Source of the DNA: DTKD01 sp050948905
GTDB taxonomy: Bacteria > Armatimonadota > UBA5829
DNA: 64,000 nt
Assembly (NCBI GenBank): GCA_050948905.1
Contig: JBMNES010000001.1
Coordinates: forward strand, 2,989,042 to 3,053,041
Direction: 5' to 3'
Below, one piece after another: positions 17,144 through 25,533 of the stretch. How positions within the stretch are numbered: the first letter of the stretch is position 1; the number at the start of each line of letters is the position of its first letter. The translations under genes were made by a program, and so were the position numbers. A model generated the notes under the pieces. The model was not told the DNA's origin. It made no database searches and saw nothing but the letters and a program-made list of their open reading frames with translations.

Positions 17144-17953
17144 TTATTGTGCCACTGCTGCAGGCTCAACAGGTGTAGCTGCTACAGGTAGGGTGTAGGT
17201 CTTTTCTCCAGGCGATTTGAGAGTGCCCAGGGGCGGTTGGGTTTGTCCGTTGACCTTTATTTGCACCGCGCCCGCCATTCCAGCGCGAACAGTTACGCTT
17301 TTATTCGCCTCAAACGAGAGCTTTTTGCCCTGTGCTATGATCTGCTCGGTTACTGTGCTGCCGTCTACTTTGATTCTGACCCACACCGGTCTCAGAGCAG
17401 CTACCTCAACCGCCAATTTTTCCACAACCGGGGCAGGAGGCGGCTGCGGCGCCGCTGCGGGTTTTTCAGGGGTCGGCGGAGGTGCGACGGGGGGTGCCTT
17501 GGGCATCGTTGCCACCTTATGAGTCTCCGGACTCGGCGTCAACGGCTTTTGACGTAGTCTGGCGAGCTGGCGATGAGACATATAAGCGTCGTAACTGCGA
17601 TAGCCACCATAAGCCAGAGCTGCACATATTATGACAAGCAGCACTGTGTATCCAAACACCCGCAACCATGGTCTTTCCTTAGCCTTAATAGAAGGTGTGG
17701 GTTCTCTGGAAGGGCTATCTGCTAGAGTCGCCTCATAAGCCTCAAGCAACTGGGCGCTGTCGAGGTTAAGGAAATTTGCGTAATCGCGAAGAAAGGCGCG
17801 CGCGTAGACCTTGTTTGCGAAGGATTCGAACCGATTTTCTTCCAAGTCTGTAATACTATTCGGCAGAATCTTAGTCGCTTCGTGTGCTTCCTGAACCGAC
17901 AGTCCCTTTTGTTCTCGCGCCTGTCTTAGAATATCGCCAATAGATTCCGTCAT
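17144..17953 (-). CDS. rodZ: RodZ-like helix-turn-helix membrane protein
   Basis: 269 residues. Residues 1-75 form an Xre-type HTH (GDILRQAREQKGLSVQEAHE, then ARAFLRDYANFLNLDSAQLL), the arrangement of RodZ, which links MreB to the cell-wall elongation machinery. A basic stretch and one membrane segment (LRVFGYTVLLVIICAALAYG, about 105-125) follow, then a Pro/Ala-rich linker and a C-terminal beta-rich domain of the DUF4115 type (WVRIKVDGSTVTEQIIAQGK). It has its own promoter. MreB genes are not in the window, so the name rests on architecture. Confidence 0.8.
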   Translation of the reverse strand: MTESIGDILRQAREQKGLSVQEAHEATKILPNSITDLEENRFESFANKVYARAFLRDYANFLNLDSAQLLEAYEATLADSPSREPTPSIKAKERPWLRVFGYTVLLVIICAALAYGGYRSYDAYMSHRQLARLRQKPLTPSPETHKVATMPKAPPVAPPPTPEKPAAAPQPPPAPVVEKLAVEVAALRPVWVRIKVDGSTVTEQIIAQGKKLSFEANKSVTVRAGMAGAVQIKVNGQTQPPLGTLKSPGEKTYTLPVAATPVEPAAVAQ

Positions 17954-18004
17954 CCTCGTGCCCCTCGCTGTTTAGTGATGCGCGACGCATATCGTCCTGC
18001 CACT

Positions 18005-18033
18005 ATTCTATCCACAATCGACGCTATTGACAA
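18005..18033 (-). promoter_or_regulatory. Putative promoter of the rodZ-like gene
   Basis: On the minus strand TTGTCA (18028-18033) lies 17 bases upstream of TAGAAT (18005-18010). It sits in the 82-base gap just after the stop codon of the Rex-like gene, about 50 bases before the rodZ start at 17953. Confidence 0.6.
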
Positions 18034-18035
18034 CG

Positions 18036-18971
18036 CTAAGGGGCCGAGTAGTAGCACAATTCTAACAATTCCCCCACCAAATCCAGATTCCTCACCCTGA
18101 TAGTGTCCGGCAGGGGCAGTATTTCGCCGCTCAAGTTGAGTATCGACTTTATTCCGTTACCAGCCAGCCGTTCCGCGATATCGTAAGCCTGGGCGCCGGA
18201 GATAGCGATTGTTGCAGTTTGTATATCTTTGGCTGCTAAAACCTGCTCTAATCTATCAAGCGGCTCCACTTTTATATCGCAGACACTGTGTCCGATTTCA
18301 TGTGGGTCGCTATCCAAAACAGCGGTTATGCCGCAAAAATGGCTGCCAAGCCTGCTCAACGAACCGGCGTGGAACCGTAAGGACGCGGCCCCAATCCACA
18401 ATACCTTATGCCGCTGGTCGAGTCGAAGAATGTCCCGAAGTCGCTGTATTAGATAGGATACTTCGTAGCCGAGGCTGGGTGTGCCGAAGTCGCCGAAGCG
18501 CGACAGGTCTTTTCTGATGAGGGCGGCGTTGACCCCCACCCGTTCGGCAAGACGCCAGGAGGAAATCGAGGTTACGCCCTCGGCATCGAATCCATCAAGC
18601 GCGGTCAAATAGCAGCGCAAACGATTTATTACCTTCTCTGAGACTCCCTGTTTTTTGGAATTGCCGCCCGCTCCCTTTCTGGATTCAAGAGCACGCGCCA
18701 TTCGACCAGCCCACCAGCGTGTATTCTCATATCGGCTCCTCATCGGACAGACCGTTTCCACGCTTCGGTTTAAAGTGCAGCGTGATTCCTCACAATCCTT
18801 GCATCCTGCAATTGCACGTCGGTATACGCATTCAAAGACCGCACAGACCCCCTCGCCAGATTTTATCAGTTGTTGATTTGCACTCTGACATCCAGGACAT
18901 AGACCCTTCGAAAAGTGCTCGCATTTTGTGCAGTCATATATGCCGCATACAGCAGTTTGTGTCGCCATCAT
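18036..18971 (-). CDS. Rex-family repressor fused to an N-terminal Cys-rich (DUF3795-like) domain
   Basis: 311 residues. Residues 9-75 hold eleven Cys (C9, 14, 17, 25, 28, 43, 48, 57, 60, 65, 75) in the DUF3795 pattern CGIYDCTKCEHF...CPGC...CKDCEESRC. Residues about 115-311 are a Rex fold. The winged helix is well preserved (LAERVGVNAALIRKDLSRFG, DFGTPSLGYEVSYLIQRLRD), and so is the C-terminal IKSILNL...VRNLDLVGELLELCYY. The Rossmann glycine motif, GxGxxG in Rex, is WIGAASLRF here, so NADH binding may be weakened or lost. It overlaps the kinase stop by four bases (ATGA). A plausible reading is a metal- or Fe-S-sensing regulator using the Rex DNA-binding domain. The fusion and degenerate motif are seen; the function is inferred. 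Confidence 0.85.
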   Translation of the reverse strand: MMATQTAVCGIYDCTKCEHFSKGLCPGCQSANQQLIKSGEGVCAVFECVYRRAIAGCKDCEESRCTLNRSVETVCPMRSRYENTRWWAGRMARALESRKGAGGNSKKQGVSEKVINRLRCYLTALDGFDAEGVTSISSWRLAERVGVNAALIRKDLSRFGDFGTPSLGYEVSYLIQRLRDILRLDQRHKVLWIGAASLRFHAGSLSRLGSHFCGITAVLDSDPHEIGHSVCDIKVEPLDRLEQVLAAKDIQTATIAISGAQAYDIAERLAGNGIKSILNLSGEILPLPDTIRVRNLDLVGELLELCYYSAP

Positions 18972-20044
18972 CGTCCCCTTTCGGACGGCAGAATCACCCT
19001 GAACGTGCTGCCCTTTCCCAGCTCTGTTTCGACACTTATCTTACCTTCGTGTGCCTCGACAATATCCTTGACAATTGTAAGGCCAAGCCCTGTGCCGCCG
19101 ATTCTTTGAGAACGGGCCTTATCTACTCGGTAGAATCGGTCGAAAATGCGGTCCACATCTCCTTTAGGTATGCCGATGCCAGTGTCCGCGACTGTGAGAA
19201 TGATCTCGCCAGCCCCTCCAGCCGCCGAAACATCGACCCTGCCGCCAGGATGGGTGTATTTGACCGCGTTGTCCACCAAATTGCGTACGAGTTGAATAAA
19301 CTGAGTCTCATCGACGAACCCAATAAGATTATTTGGCAGATCGAAATTGACCTCGACGCTGTGAACTTCCGCCAATGGCAGCACGGTTGCGCAGGATTGT
19401 TGGATCGCCAGCGCGATATCGACCTCAACAGGTTTGATTTTGCTGACTCCGGACTCCCGCTTGCCGATCTCCATAAGGTCCGTGATCAGCGCAGCGAGCC
19501 TGTCGCTTTCTGCCAGAATCGTGTTCAAAAATCGATCGACCACTTCCTCGTCGTTTTTGGCCCCTGCCAGCAAAGTCTCGGCCGTGACGCGCACGGCAGT
19601 GATCGGGGTGCGCAGCTCGTGACTGATGTTTGAAATAAACTCCTTTTGCAGCCTCTCGTGCCGCCTGATTTCGCTAATGTCGTGCAATAGCAATAAGACA
19701 CCGGGTTGCTGCTCCGTTTTCGGAAAGGGGGACGCCGTGACGCCTATGATTCTTTCCGGCAAACCAGCCAACAATATCTCCGCTGTAATAGATTCCCTCG
19801 TTTTCCTGCACTCGGCCACCAACCTCTTCAGCTCTACGTGCAGATCGGTGGATTCGAGCGTTTTGCCCAGCAACAACGTAGAACTGGCGCCCAGCATCGT
19901 CTCCGCCGCCCGGTTAAATAATTCTATGCAGCCGCTCTCATCTACACAAATTATGCCGTCGGCGATCTCCGCAAGCACCAACTCCGCGCGCAGCGTTTCC
20001 CTGCAGAGCGCGTCTTTATTTAAATTTGTAGCAGTTTCGGTCAT
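18968..20044 (-). CDS. PAS-containing sensor histidine kinase, PhoR-like, without membrane segments
   Basis: 358 residues. A PAS domain (about 20-130: EIADGIICVDESGCIELFNR) is followed by a HisKA domain with the phospho-acceptor box FISNISHELRTPITAVRVTA and by an HATPase domain with the N box (LVRNLVDNAVKYT), G1 DTGIGIP, F box FDRFYRVDKA and G2 GGTGLGLTIV. No transmembrane helix or extracytoplasmic loop is visible, so the signal is likely cytoplasmic. It is coupled to the response regulator upstream (53 bases) and to the Rex fusion downstream (4-base overlap), suggesting one regulatory unit. Confidence 0.93.
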   Translation of the reverse strand: MTETATNLNKDALCRETLRAELVLAEIADGIICVDESGCIELFNRAAETMLGASSTLLLGKTLESTDLHVELKRLVAECRKTRESITAEILLAGLPERIIGVTASPFPKTEQQPGVLLLLHDISEIRRHERLQKEFISNISHELRTPITAVRVTAETLLAGAKNDEEVVDRFLNTILAESDRLAALITDLMEIGKRESGVSKIKPVEVDIALAIQQSCATVLPLAEVHSVEVNFDLPNNLIGFVDETQFIQLVRNLVDNAVKYTHPGGRVDVSAAGGAGEIILTVADTGIGIPKGDVDRIFDRFYRVDKARSQRIGGTGLGLTIVKDIVEAHEGKISVETELGKGSTFRVILPSERGR

Positions 20045-20097
20045 CTACTTATACCATGTGGCTGAAATTGAGGGGGCTGCAAGCGCAAGTGGGCGCT

Positions 20098-20802
20098 TCA
20101 TACGAACTCCGGTTGATCGGAGATTATTTTATAGCCAACGCCTCTCACAGTGCGAATCTTCTGCGGGCTGCTGGGATCCGACTCAAGTTTCTCTCTGAGC
20201 CAGCGGATATGCACATCCAGAGTGCCTGTATCCTTCTCCGACTCCGAGCCCCAAACCGACTTTAGCAGCTCATCGCGGCTGACAACTTTGTTCTTGTTTG
20301 ATATGAGAATCTTTAACAGCTCGAACTGCTTCAGGGGCAAATGAATCGGCTGTCCATCGACGGATACTCGTCTTCGCACAAGGTCAACCGTTATCCCTGC
20401 AGCCTGAAGCCTTAACTGGTTGTCCTCCGTACGGGCCGCTTCAGTGCGCCTCAAAACCGCCCGGACACGTGCGATAAGCTCCTTGACGCTGAACGGCTTC
20501 GGCACGTAATCGTCCGCCCCGAGTTCCAAACCGACGACCCGGTCGATCTCCTCCGTCTTGGCTGTCAGCATAATGATGGGTATGCCGGATTCTTTACGCA
20601 CCATCCTGCAAAAATCCAACCCACCGAGTTTGGGAAGCATCAGATCCAGGATAATCAAGTCCGGGCCAAACGCCCGATATACAGAAAGCGCCGACAGACC
20701 ATCAGGCGCAATCTCGACTTCGAAACACTCATTTTTGAGGGAATAAGCAACCGAATCGGCGATGGGAGCCTCGTCCTCTACCAGCAGTATTTTATAGCTC
20801 AA
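20098..20802 (-). CDS. OmpR/PhoB-family response regulator
   Basis: 234 residues. The receiver domain has the acidic pocket VEDEAP, the phospho-acceptor Asp in LIILDLMLPK and Lys in DDYVPKPFSVKELIARVRAV. The C-terminal winged helix has DELLKSVWGSESEKDTGTLD and the final RTVRGVGYKI. The start is TTG at 20802 with a GAGG site. It is the first gene of the operon with the kinase and the Rex fusion and has a recognisable promoter. Confidence 0.95.
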   Translation of the reverse strand: MSYKILLVEDEAPIADSVAYSLKNECFEVEIAPDGLSALSVYRAFGPDLIILDLMLPKLGGLDFCRMVRKESGIPIIMLTAKTEEIDRVVGLELGADDYVPKPFSVKELIARVRAVLRRTEAARTEDNQLRLQAAGITVDLVRRRVSVDGQPIHLPLKQFELLKILISNKNKVVSRDELLKSVWGSESEKDTGTLDVHIRWLREKLESDPSSPQKIRTVRGVGYKIISDQPEFV

Positions 20803-20856
20803 GGTCTAACCTCTTGTCGCAATGAAGCATTTGTGATGAAGCGCACTAACAGTATC

Positions 20857-20885
20857 ATGTTACGACTCAGCCGGAGGCCTGTCAA
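20857..20885 (-). promoter_or_regulatory. Promoter of the response regulator-kinase-Rex operon
   Basis: On the minus strand a perfect TTGACA (20880-20885) is followed after 17 bases by TAACAT (20857-20862), about 55 bases before the TTG start at 20802. Confidence 0.65.
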
Positions 20886-20998
20886 CTAGCTGCAGGGTTT
20901 GTCGGGCGGGTTGAGCACGTATGGGGCGCAAGCCTCAAATGGGGCATTGTCTGTAGATTATTGTATTGGTTTCTGCATATTTCCTATACTATCGAGAC

Positions 20999-21026
20999 AA
21001 AAAAAGCCCGGCACGTATGCCGGGCT
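20999..21026 (-). terminator. Rho-independent terminator of the prepilin-like gene
   Basis: AGCCCGGCA (21005-21013) pairs perfectly with TGCCGGGCT (21018-21026) around a four-base loop, and on the minus strand a run of seven T follows. It begins 18 bases after the prepilin stop codon. Confidence 0.9.
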
Positions 21027-21043
21027 GTAGTATGCGGAATTCT

Positions 21044-21433
21044 CTAAGGATTGTCGCCGCCGCCGCCTCCGGTTTCAATTGTGAGGCTATGCGAAGGCAT
21101 CTTCGAGACGTTTGGGCACGTGGGATTTGTGTCCACAGCATTGATCGTATATTCTCCGCCCGCTGGGCATGTGAGCTCGTTCTTGATGTAAGTAGGAATC
21201 AAGTTAGCCTTAGTCGGGGTCTCGGTTCCCACCTTCTTTTCATCCATGGCCCACTGCATCTTTGCAGTATCAATTTGTCTAAGATTTGCAACGCAAGCCT
21301 TTGCTCGGGATGTGTCGCGAGCCTTCATGAAGTTCGGAATAGCGATGGCAAGCAGCACAGCGATGATCAAGACAACGATCATGATCTCGATCAGCGTGAA
21401 CCCTTTCTTGCTCTTCATTGTGAATCTGCTCAT
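21044..21433 (-). CDS. Type IV pilin-like / pseudopilin protein
   Basis: 129 residues. A short basic leader (MSRFTMKSKKG) is followed by the class III cleavage motif G|FTLIEIMIVVLIIAVLLAIA with Glu at mature position 5 and the hydrophobic N-helix, so it is processed by a prepilin peptidase and enters a pilus or type II-like fibre. The short globular part has the segment ARACVANLRQIDTAKMQWAM-like (here AKACVANLRQ), common in Planctomycetes and Armatimonadota pseudopilins. The C-terminal loop has two Cys (CPAG, CPNV) likely to form a disulphide, and the tail is GGGGG. It is a single-gene unit with its own terminator; no assembly genes are in the window. Confidence 0.92.
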   Translation of the reverse strand: MSRFTMKSKKGFTLIEIMIVVLIIAVLLAIAIPNFMKARDTSRAKACVANLRQIDTAKMQWAMDEKKVGTETPTKANLIPTYIKNELTCPAGGEYTINAVDTNPTCPNVSKMPSHSLTIETGGGGGDNP

Positions 21434-21622
21434 GGTGTCTAGACTACCTCCTCCAAGGTTTCTCGAAGCATATAATTTGTTTACGAAAGCCGGCTTTAGC
21501 TAAAAGCTTCCGAGCAGGTCCAATTACCTACAGTAGTCATATTCCATACGATACATGGGCTTTCACATTACAAGCTGAAAGAATTATAAAATATCGCATA
21601 ATTACGGGGATGGGTGAGCAGG

Positions 21623-21988
21623 CTAACAGGTGAAGGCGTTTTTCAATATGTCCTTGACCACCAGTCGGCCGTTTTCTTCGAGGACCTCGACCACATCAAA
21701 GCGGCAAGCGACATCGTTAAGATTTTCCTCTTCGAGGTAGTGTTGCGCCGTGATAATGAGTTTACGCTGTTTGGCGAGGGTGATTGATTCTGCGGGGGAG
21801 CCGAAAGTATTCGTGCGTTTGCACCGAACCTCCACAAATACCAGGTAATCATCGTCTTTAGCAAGAAGGTCGATCTCTCCGTGGCGACAGCGATAATTTG
21901 AGCCTATGATGCGGTAGCCGCGTTTGCCTAGTTCGGCGGCCGCTGCTATCTCGGCTCTCGCGCCTATCCGAGACCTGGGAGAGGGCAA
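21623..21988 (-). CDS. yraN: YraN/UPF0102 family putative nuclease-fold protein
   Basis: 121 residues with the endonuclease-like core of the family: GARAEIAAAAELGKRGYRII, CRHGEIDLLAKDDDYLVFVE and VRCKRTNTFG. The D-E-K-type residues (E, D in GEIDLL; E in FVEVRCK) are intact. The start is TTG at 21988, eight bases after AAAGGAT and inside the 3' end of rnhB, overlapping it by 25 bases. The rnhB-yraN pair is conserved in many bacteria. The cellular role of the family is not well settled. Confidence 0.9.
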   Translation of the reverse strand: MPSPRSRIGARAEIAAAAELGKRGYRIIGSNYRCRHGEIDLLAKDDDYLVFVEVRCKRTNTFGSPAESITLAKQRKLIITAQHYLEEENLNDVACRFDVVEVLEENGRLVVKDILKNAFTC

Positions 21989-22596
21989 TGGTGTATCCTT
22001 TCAGCCACTGGAGCGAATGATTTTCTATGGTATGGGCAAGGGCCGTACTTGTTAATAGCTTCGATATGATCTCGTGAACCGTAGCCTTTGTGCGAGGCAA
22101 AGCCATATTCGGGATACTCCCGGTCGATTTGAAGCATAATGCGGTCTCGCGTCACCTTGGCTACTATTGATGCGGCAGAGATGGAGACGCTGAGAGAATC
22201 CCCTTTTACTATAGCAAGCGACTCTACAGGTAGATTGCGCACGGGTCTGCCGTCGATTAGGATGAAGTCGAAAGCGACGCTCAGATCGTTGAGCGCCGCC
22301 CTCATAGCCGTATGAGTCGCCTGCAGGATATTGATTCTGTCTATGACTTCCGGGCTGACGATACCGACTCCCACAGCCACGGCCTCTGCTACGATGCGCT
22401 CGTATGCAGCATCGCGGGCCTTCGGAGTCATTATCTTAGAATCTCGAATGCCGGTCGGATCGAACGACTGCGGCAGTGAAACCGCCGCCGCCACCACTGG
22501 GCCCGCCAAAGGGCCGCGCCCGACCTCATCTACTCCAACCACCTGAGCATAACCGTTCGCCCAAGCCTGCTTTTCATAAGCCCACGGGTCACACAT
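21964..22596 (-). CDS. rnhB: Ribonuclease HII
   Basis: 210 residues. The enzyme cuts RNA in RNA-DNA hybrids and at single ribonucleotides in DNA. The motif VVGVDEVGRGPLAGPVVAAA holds the first Asp-Glu pair, with further catalytic Asp in ILIDGRPVRNLP and in the KVTRDRIMLQID region. ATG at 22596. It sits between lepB (29 bases) and yraN. Confidence 0.96.
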   Translation of the reverse strand: MCDPWAYEKQAWANGYAQVVGVDEVGRGPLAGPVVAAAVSLPQSFDPTGIRDSKIMTPKARDAAYERIVAEAVAVGVGIVSPEVIDRINILQATHTAMRAALNDLSVAFDFILIDGRPVRNLPVESLAIVKGDSLSVSISAASIVAKVTRDRIMLQIDREYPEYGFASHKGYGSRDHIEAINKYGPCPYHRKSFAPVAERIHHCPLPGLG

Positions 22597-22625
22597 CGGT
22601 TAGACTCCGGGTTAATTTGGACTTG

Positions 22626-23510
22626 CTACCTGACCAGCCTGACCCGATTCAGCGGCCAGAATATAAACATCGCTTTTCCAAGGACCTTTTTACGATCGAG
22701 CAACCCCCAAAAGCGAGAGTCATTTGAGTCGTTTCGGTTATCCCCCATCACCAACAACCGGCCCTGAGGGATTTTGACCATCTGTTCGCCTTTTTTGTTG
22801 ACCACAATCCATTTGCTGTTGACCAACTCATTAGGCAATCCAGGATAGATGGAGTCCGGATCTTCCGCTGTGTAAGGCTCGTCAAGCGGCTTGCCGTCGA
22901 TAAAGACCTTGCCAGGCACAATCTTGACCTTGGCCTTTGGTTCCCCAGCCGCTGCCGCGACCTCGGCTTTGGTCACTTCTTTATTATCTACGAATATTCG
23001 ATTATCCAGCAGCTTGATCCTGGTCGCCCGGCCCGGAGTGCCCAGCAACGATCGCAGATCGGCGTGATTGTATTGTTCGTTGCCGATGATGACATAGCCC
23101 TGAGTGATCTGGACCACGTCTCCGGGAACACCGACCACGCGCTTGATGAAGTCTCTCTCTACCCCATCCGGGCTGGCCTCAGGGGGCGATTTGAATACGA
23201 CCACGTCTCCCCGCGCAGGCTGTTTCACTCGATAGACGAACTTATTGACCAAAATATGGTCGTTCTCCAAAAGTCCGGGGTGCATGGACGCCGACGGAAT
23301 AAAGAAAGCCTGCACGATAAACGGCCTGATCAAGAAGAAGACCAGCGCCATCGCGACAGCCAGCGATTCGGCCGTCTCAGCGACCGATTTCGCGGCTTTA
23401 TTTTCCTGCTTAATGAGGGCGAACCTGATCCCGAGCAATACCGCAACGATGATCAGGACCTTCCACCATTCAAGGTTCGCCAGCGACTCCATCATCGAGT
23501 TCAAATTCAT
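22626..23510 (-). CDS. lepB: Signal peptidase I with a central insertion
   Basis: Membrane-bound leader peptidase, 294 residues. Two N-terminal hydrophobic segments (WWKVLIIVAVLLGIRFALI and AVAMALVFFLIRPFIVQAFF) precede the Ser box FIPSASMHPGLLENDHILVN, the Lys box RDFIKRVVGVPGDVV and the GDNRNDSNDSRFWG box. About 80 residues are inserted between the Lys box and the last box, containing two similar strands IFVDNKEV and VFIDGKPLDEPY, so it is longer than the usual 180-220. ATG at 23510 overlaps the rplS stop (ATGA). Confidence 0.95.
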   Translation of the reverse strand: MNLNSMMESLANLEWWKVLIIVAVLLGIRFALIKQENKAAKSVAETAESLAVAMALVFFLIRPFIVQAFFIPSASMHPGLLENDHILVNKFVYRVKQPARGDVVVFKSPPEASPDGVERDFIKRVVGVPGDVVQITQGYVIIGNEQYNHADLRSLLGTPGRATRIKLLDNRIFVDNKEVTKAEVAAAAGEPKAKVKIVPGKVFIDGKPLDEPYTAEDPDSIYPGLPNELVNSKWIVVNKKGEQMVKIPQGRLLVMGDNRNDSNDSRFWGLLDRKKVLGKAMFIFWPLNRVRLVR

Positions 23511-23857
23511 CTGGCGGTTCGTTTCTCCTTAATTCTTGCAGCCTTTCCAACCTTGGAGCGCAGGTAGTAGAGTTTGGCTCTGCGCACGGCGGCCCTGCGG
23601 ACCGTCTCGATCTTGGCGATACGCGGCGAGTGCAGCATAAACGTGCGCTCAACGCCTATCCCGTGGGAGATTTTGCGGACAGTAAAAGCAGATCGAACGC
23701 CGGCGTTTTTGCGGGCGATGACGGTGCCTTCGTAGACCTGGATCCTCTCCTTGCCACCTTCGATGACTCGTGTGTGGACCTTCACCGTATCACCAGGGCC
23801 AAAAACCGGGGTGTCGGCTCTTAACTGCTCAAATTCTATCTGTTCAATGAGTTGCAC
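23507..23857 (-). CDS. rplS: 50S ribosomal protein L19
   Basis: L19 lies at the 30S-50S interface. The start is set at GTG 23857 (VQLIEQIEFEQLRADTPVFG) because GGAGGAATATT precedes it and the family begins this way; a longer GTG start at 23872 adds five residues and would place the ribosome-binding site inside the gene. FGPGDTVKVHTRVIEGGKER, GVERTFMLHSPRIAKIETVR and RRAKLYYLRSKVGKAARIKE are diagnostic. It follows trmD in the conserved cluster. Confidence 0.96.
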   Translation of the reverse strand: MQLIEQIEFEQLRADTPVFGPGDTVKVHTRVIEGGKERIQVYEGTVIARKNAGVRSAFTVRKISHGIGVERTFMLHSPRIAKIETVRRAAVRRAKLYYLRSKVGKAARIKEKRTAR

Positions 23858-23873
23858 AATATTCCTCCGCACA

Positions 23874-24608
23874 TTATTGATCGTCTTTGATGCGCTTTAA
23901 AATGCGCTTATCTTCATCTGTCAGCGGGGCAGTTTCCAGTAAATCCGGCCGCTTATTCAGCGTCCTTTCCAAAGACTGCCTTCGCCTCCACTTTCTAATT
24001 TCCTCGTGGTTTCCCGACAATAACACATCCGGCACCGAATATCCTCGATATTCCGCCGGTCGGGTGTATTGCGGATATTCCAAAAGCCCACACGAAAAGG
24101 ACTCGCTCTCCGCCGAACTCTCGTCTCCCAATACCCCGGGCAGCAGCCTCGCAACCGCGTCCACGATAACCATCGCGGCCAGCTCGCCGCCCGTAAGGAC
24201 ATAATCCCCAATCGAAATCTCGTCGGTCACCAGATGCTGCCGAATCCGTTCGTCGACGCCCTCATATCGACCGCAGATCATTATTATATGACTCTCAGCA
24301 GCCAGTTGTTCGGCCATCGCCTGGTCGAATCGCCTGCCCTGCGGGGTAAGCAACACTACCCTGGCCTTACCCGGCCTGCGAGAAATCAGAGTCTCCACAG
24401 CATCAAATACGGGTTCGGGCTTCATTACCATTCCCGGTCCGCCCCCGAATGGGGAATCGTCGGTAGTATGGTGCCTATCGGCTGTAAAATCCCGCAAATT
24501 CACCGCATCGACGCTGATCAGCCCTTTTCGCTGAGAGCGCCCCAGGATACTCTCCCTCGCCGCCGATTCTATCATCTCCGGAAAGGTGGTCACTATCTCG
24601 AAAATCAT
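23874..24608 (-). CDS. trmD: tRNA (guanine-N1)-methyltransferase TrmD
   Basis: Methylates G37 of tRNA using S-adenosylmethionine. It has 244 residues. MIFEIVTTFPEMI, DDSPFGGGPGMVMKPEPVFD, the deep-knot AdoMet site VLLTPQGRRFDQ, ICGRYEGVDERI and the segment DEISIGDYVLTGGELAAMVI are all present and intact. ATG at 24608. It lies between rimM (26 bases) and rplS (16 bases to the chosen start). Confidence 0.97.
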   Translation of the reverse strand: MIFEIVTTFPEMIESAARESILGRSQRKGLISVDAVNLRDFTADRHHTTDDSPFGGGPGMVMKPEPVFDAVETLISRRPGKARVVLLTPQGRRFDQAMAEQLAAESHIIMICGRYEGVDERIRQHLVTDEISIGDYVLTGGELAAMVIVDAVARLLPGVLGDESSAESESFSCGLLEYPQYTRPAEYRGYSVPDVLLSGNHEEIRKWRRRQSLERTLNKRPDLLETAPLTDEDKRILKRIKDDQ

Positions 24609-24634
24609 ACGACCCCTGCAATCGACTCTCGAAA

Positions 24635-25144
24635 TTAATCCAACAACCCCGGCACAGGCCGAATCGTGAGAGTGCCCTGGCCAATATCGATCTTTTCAAC
24701 GACCTCTTTTAACGCCGGAATGCACAGCCCCGTACTGGTCAAATAGACATCGTTCGCACCGCCGTGCATAATCTCGGTCACCTCTCCACATTCGCGGCCA
24801 TCGGTGGTAATCACCTTCAGGCCGATCAAATCGAATATATAAAAGGTATCCTCCGGAAGCTGTCGAAGTTCGTCTACATCGACAACAAACTCCGCGCCCC
24901 GAATATCCTCGGCGTCGTTGCGAGTTTCCAGCCCTTCCAGCGTCAGCGCCAGTCCATCTTTGTATAGCCTCTGCGACTTAACCTTAACAGGTCGCCTATT
25001 CCCATCAGTTAGTCTCAAGGTCAGATCGGACCCGGCATCGAAACGCTCGGGGAAATCGGTCAGCACGACCACTTTCACCTCGCCTCGTATACCCAGCGGC
25101 GCAACGATCTTACCTATTACAATATCACGCTCAGTCCGACTCAT
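24635..25144 (-). CDS. rimM: 16S rRNA processing protein RimM
   Basis: Ribosome maturation factor of the 30S head, 169 residues. The N-terminal barrel has VIGKIVAPLGIRGEVKVVVL and the C-terminal PRC barrel has FYIFDLIGLKVITTDGRECG and IPALKEVVEKIDIGQGTLTI. ATG at 25144; it overlaps the end of the YlqD-like gene by 14 bases. Confidence 0.95.
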   Translation of the reverse strand: MSRTERDIVIGKIVAPLGIRGEVKVVVLTDFPERFDAGSDLTLRLTDGNRRPVKVKSQRLYKDGLALTLEGLETRNDAEDIRGAEFVVDVDELRQLPEDTFYIFDLIGLKVITTDGRECGEVTEIMHGGANDVYLTSTGLCIPALKEVVEKIDIGQGTLTIRPVPGLLD

Positions 25145-25529
25145 CTGGGCTAAGGCCGTCCCTAATTTCGACTATAACGCCGTCCTTGACGATTATCTCA
25201 CAGGCTCCGAGCCTGGCGAAGTCGTCTCCGACATCAATTTCGACGGTGCCTTCCAACACTCCCTGCAGGTATTCCTCCCCTTCACGCAGAGCAGAAATGC
25301 CGTCCAATTCACGCTTGAGCGCGGCTTTTGCCTGCTCGTTGCGTCGAACCTGATCGTCGAGCCGACCCCGCAGAGAATCATCCGGGTTGGACTCCAGTCG
25401 CACAGCAAGCTGCCGGCCGACAACATCTAATCGAGCAAGCGCAGTCGATATCTCGGCCGTCCTGCTACGGCGAAAAGACTCCGTAATAACAACCTTGACC
25501 CGCACCGGGCGCTTGATGGATATACCCAT
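25131..25529 (-). CDS. ylqD: YlqD-family protein
   Basis: 132 residues. Central coiled-coil region (RLDDQVRRNEQAKAALKREL) and C-terminal beta-rich part (VEIDVGDDFARLGACEIIVK). In Bacillus and relatives ylqD also lies between the KH-domain gene and rimM, so synteny supports the name; the protein's function is not known. ATG at 25529, four bases after khpA. Confidence 0.85.
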   Translation of the reverse strand: MGISIKRPVRVKVVITESFRRSRTAEISTALARLDVVGRQLAVRLESNPDDSLRGRLDDQVRRNEQAKAALKRELDGISALREGEEYLQGVLEGTVEIDVGDDFARLGACEIIVKDGVIVEIRDGLSPDESD

Positions 25530-25533
25530 AAGA

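Noticed and set aside
17815..17840. tRNA T-loop-like motif ggattcgaacc
   Set aside because: It lies inside the RodZ coding sequence (LEENRFESFANK) and no acceptor, D or anticodon arms can be drawn. No tRNA was found anywhere in the window.
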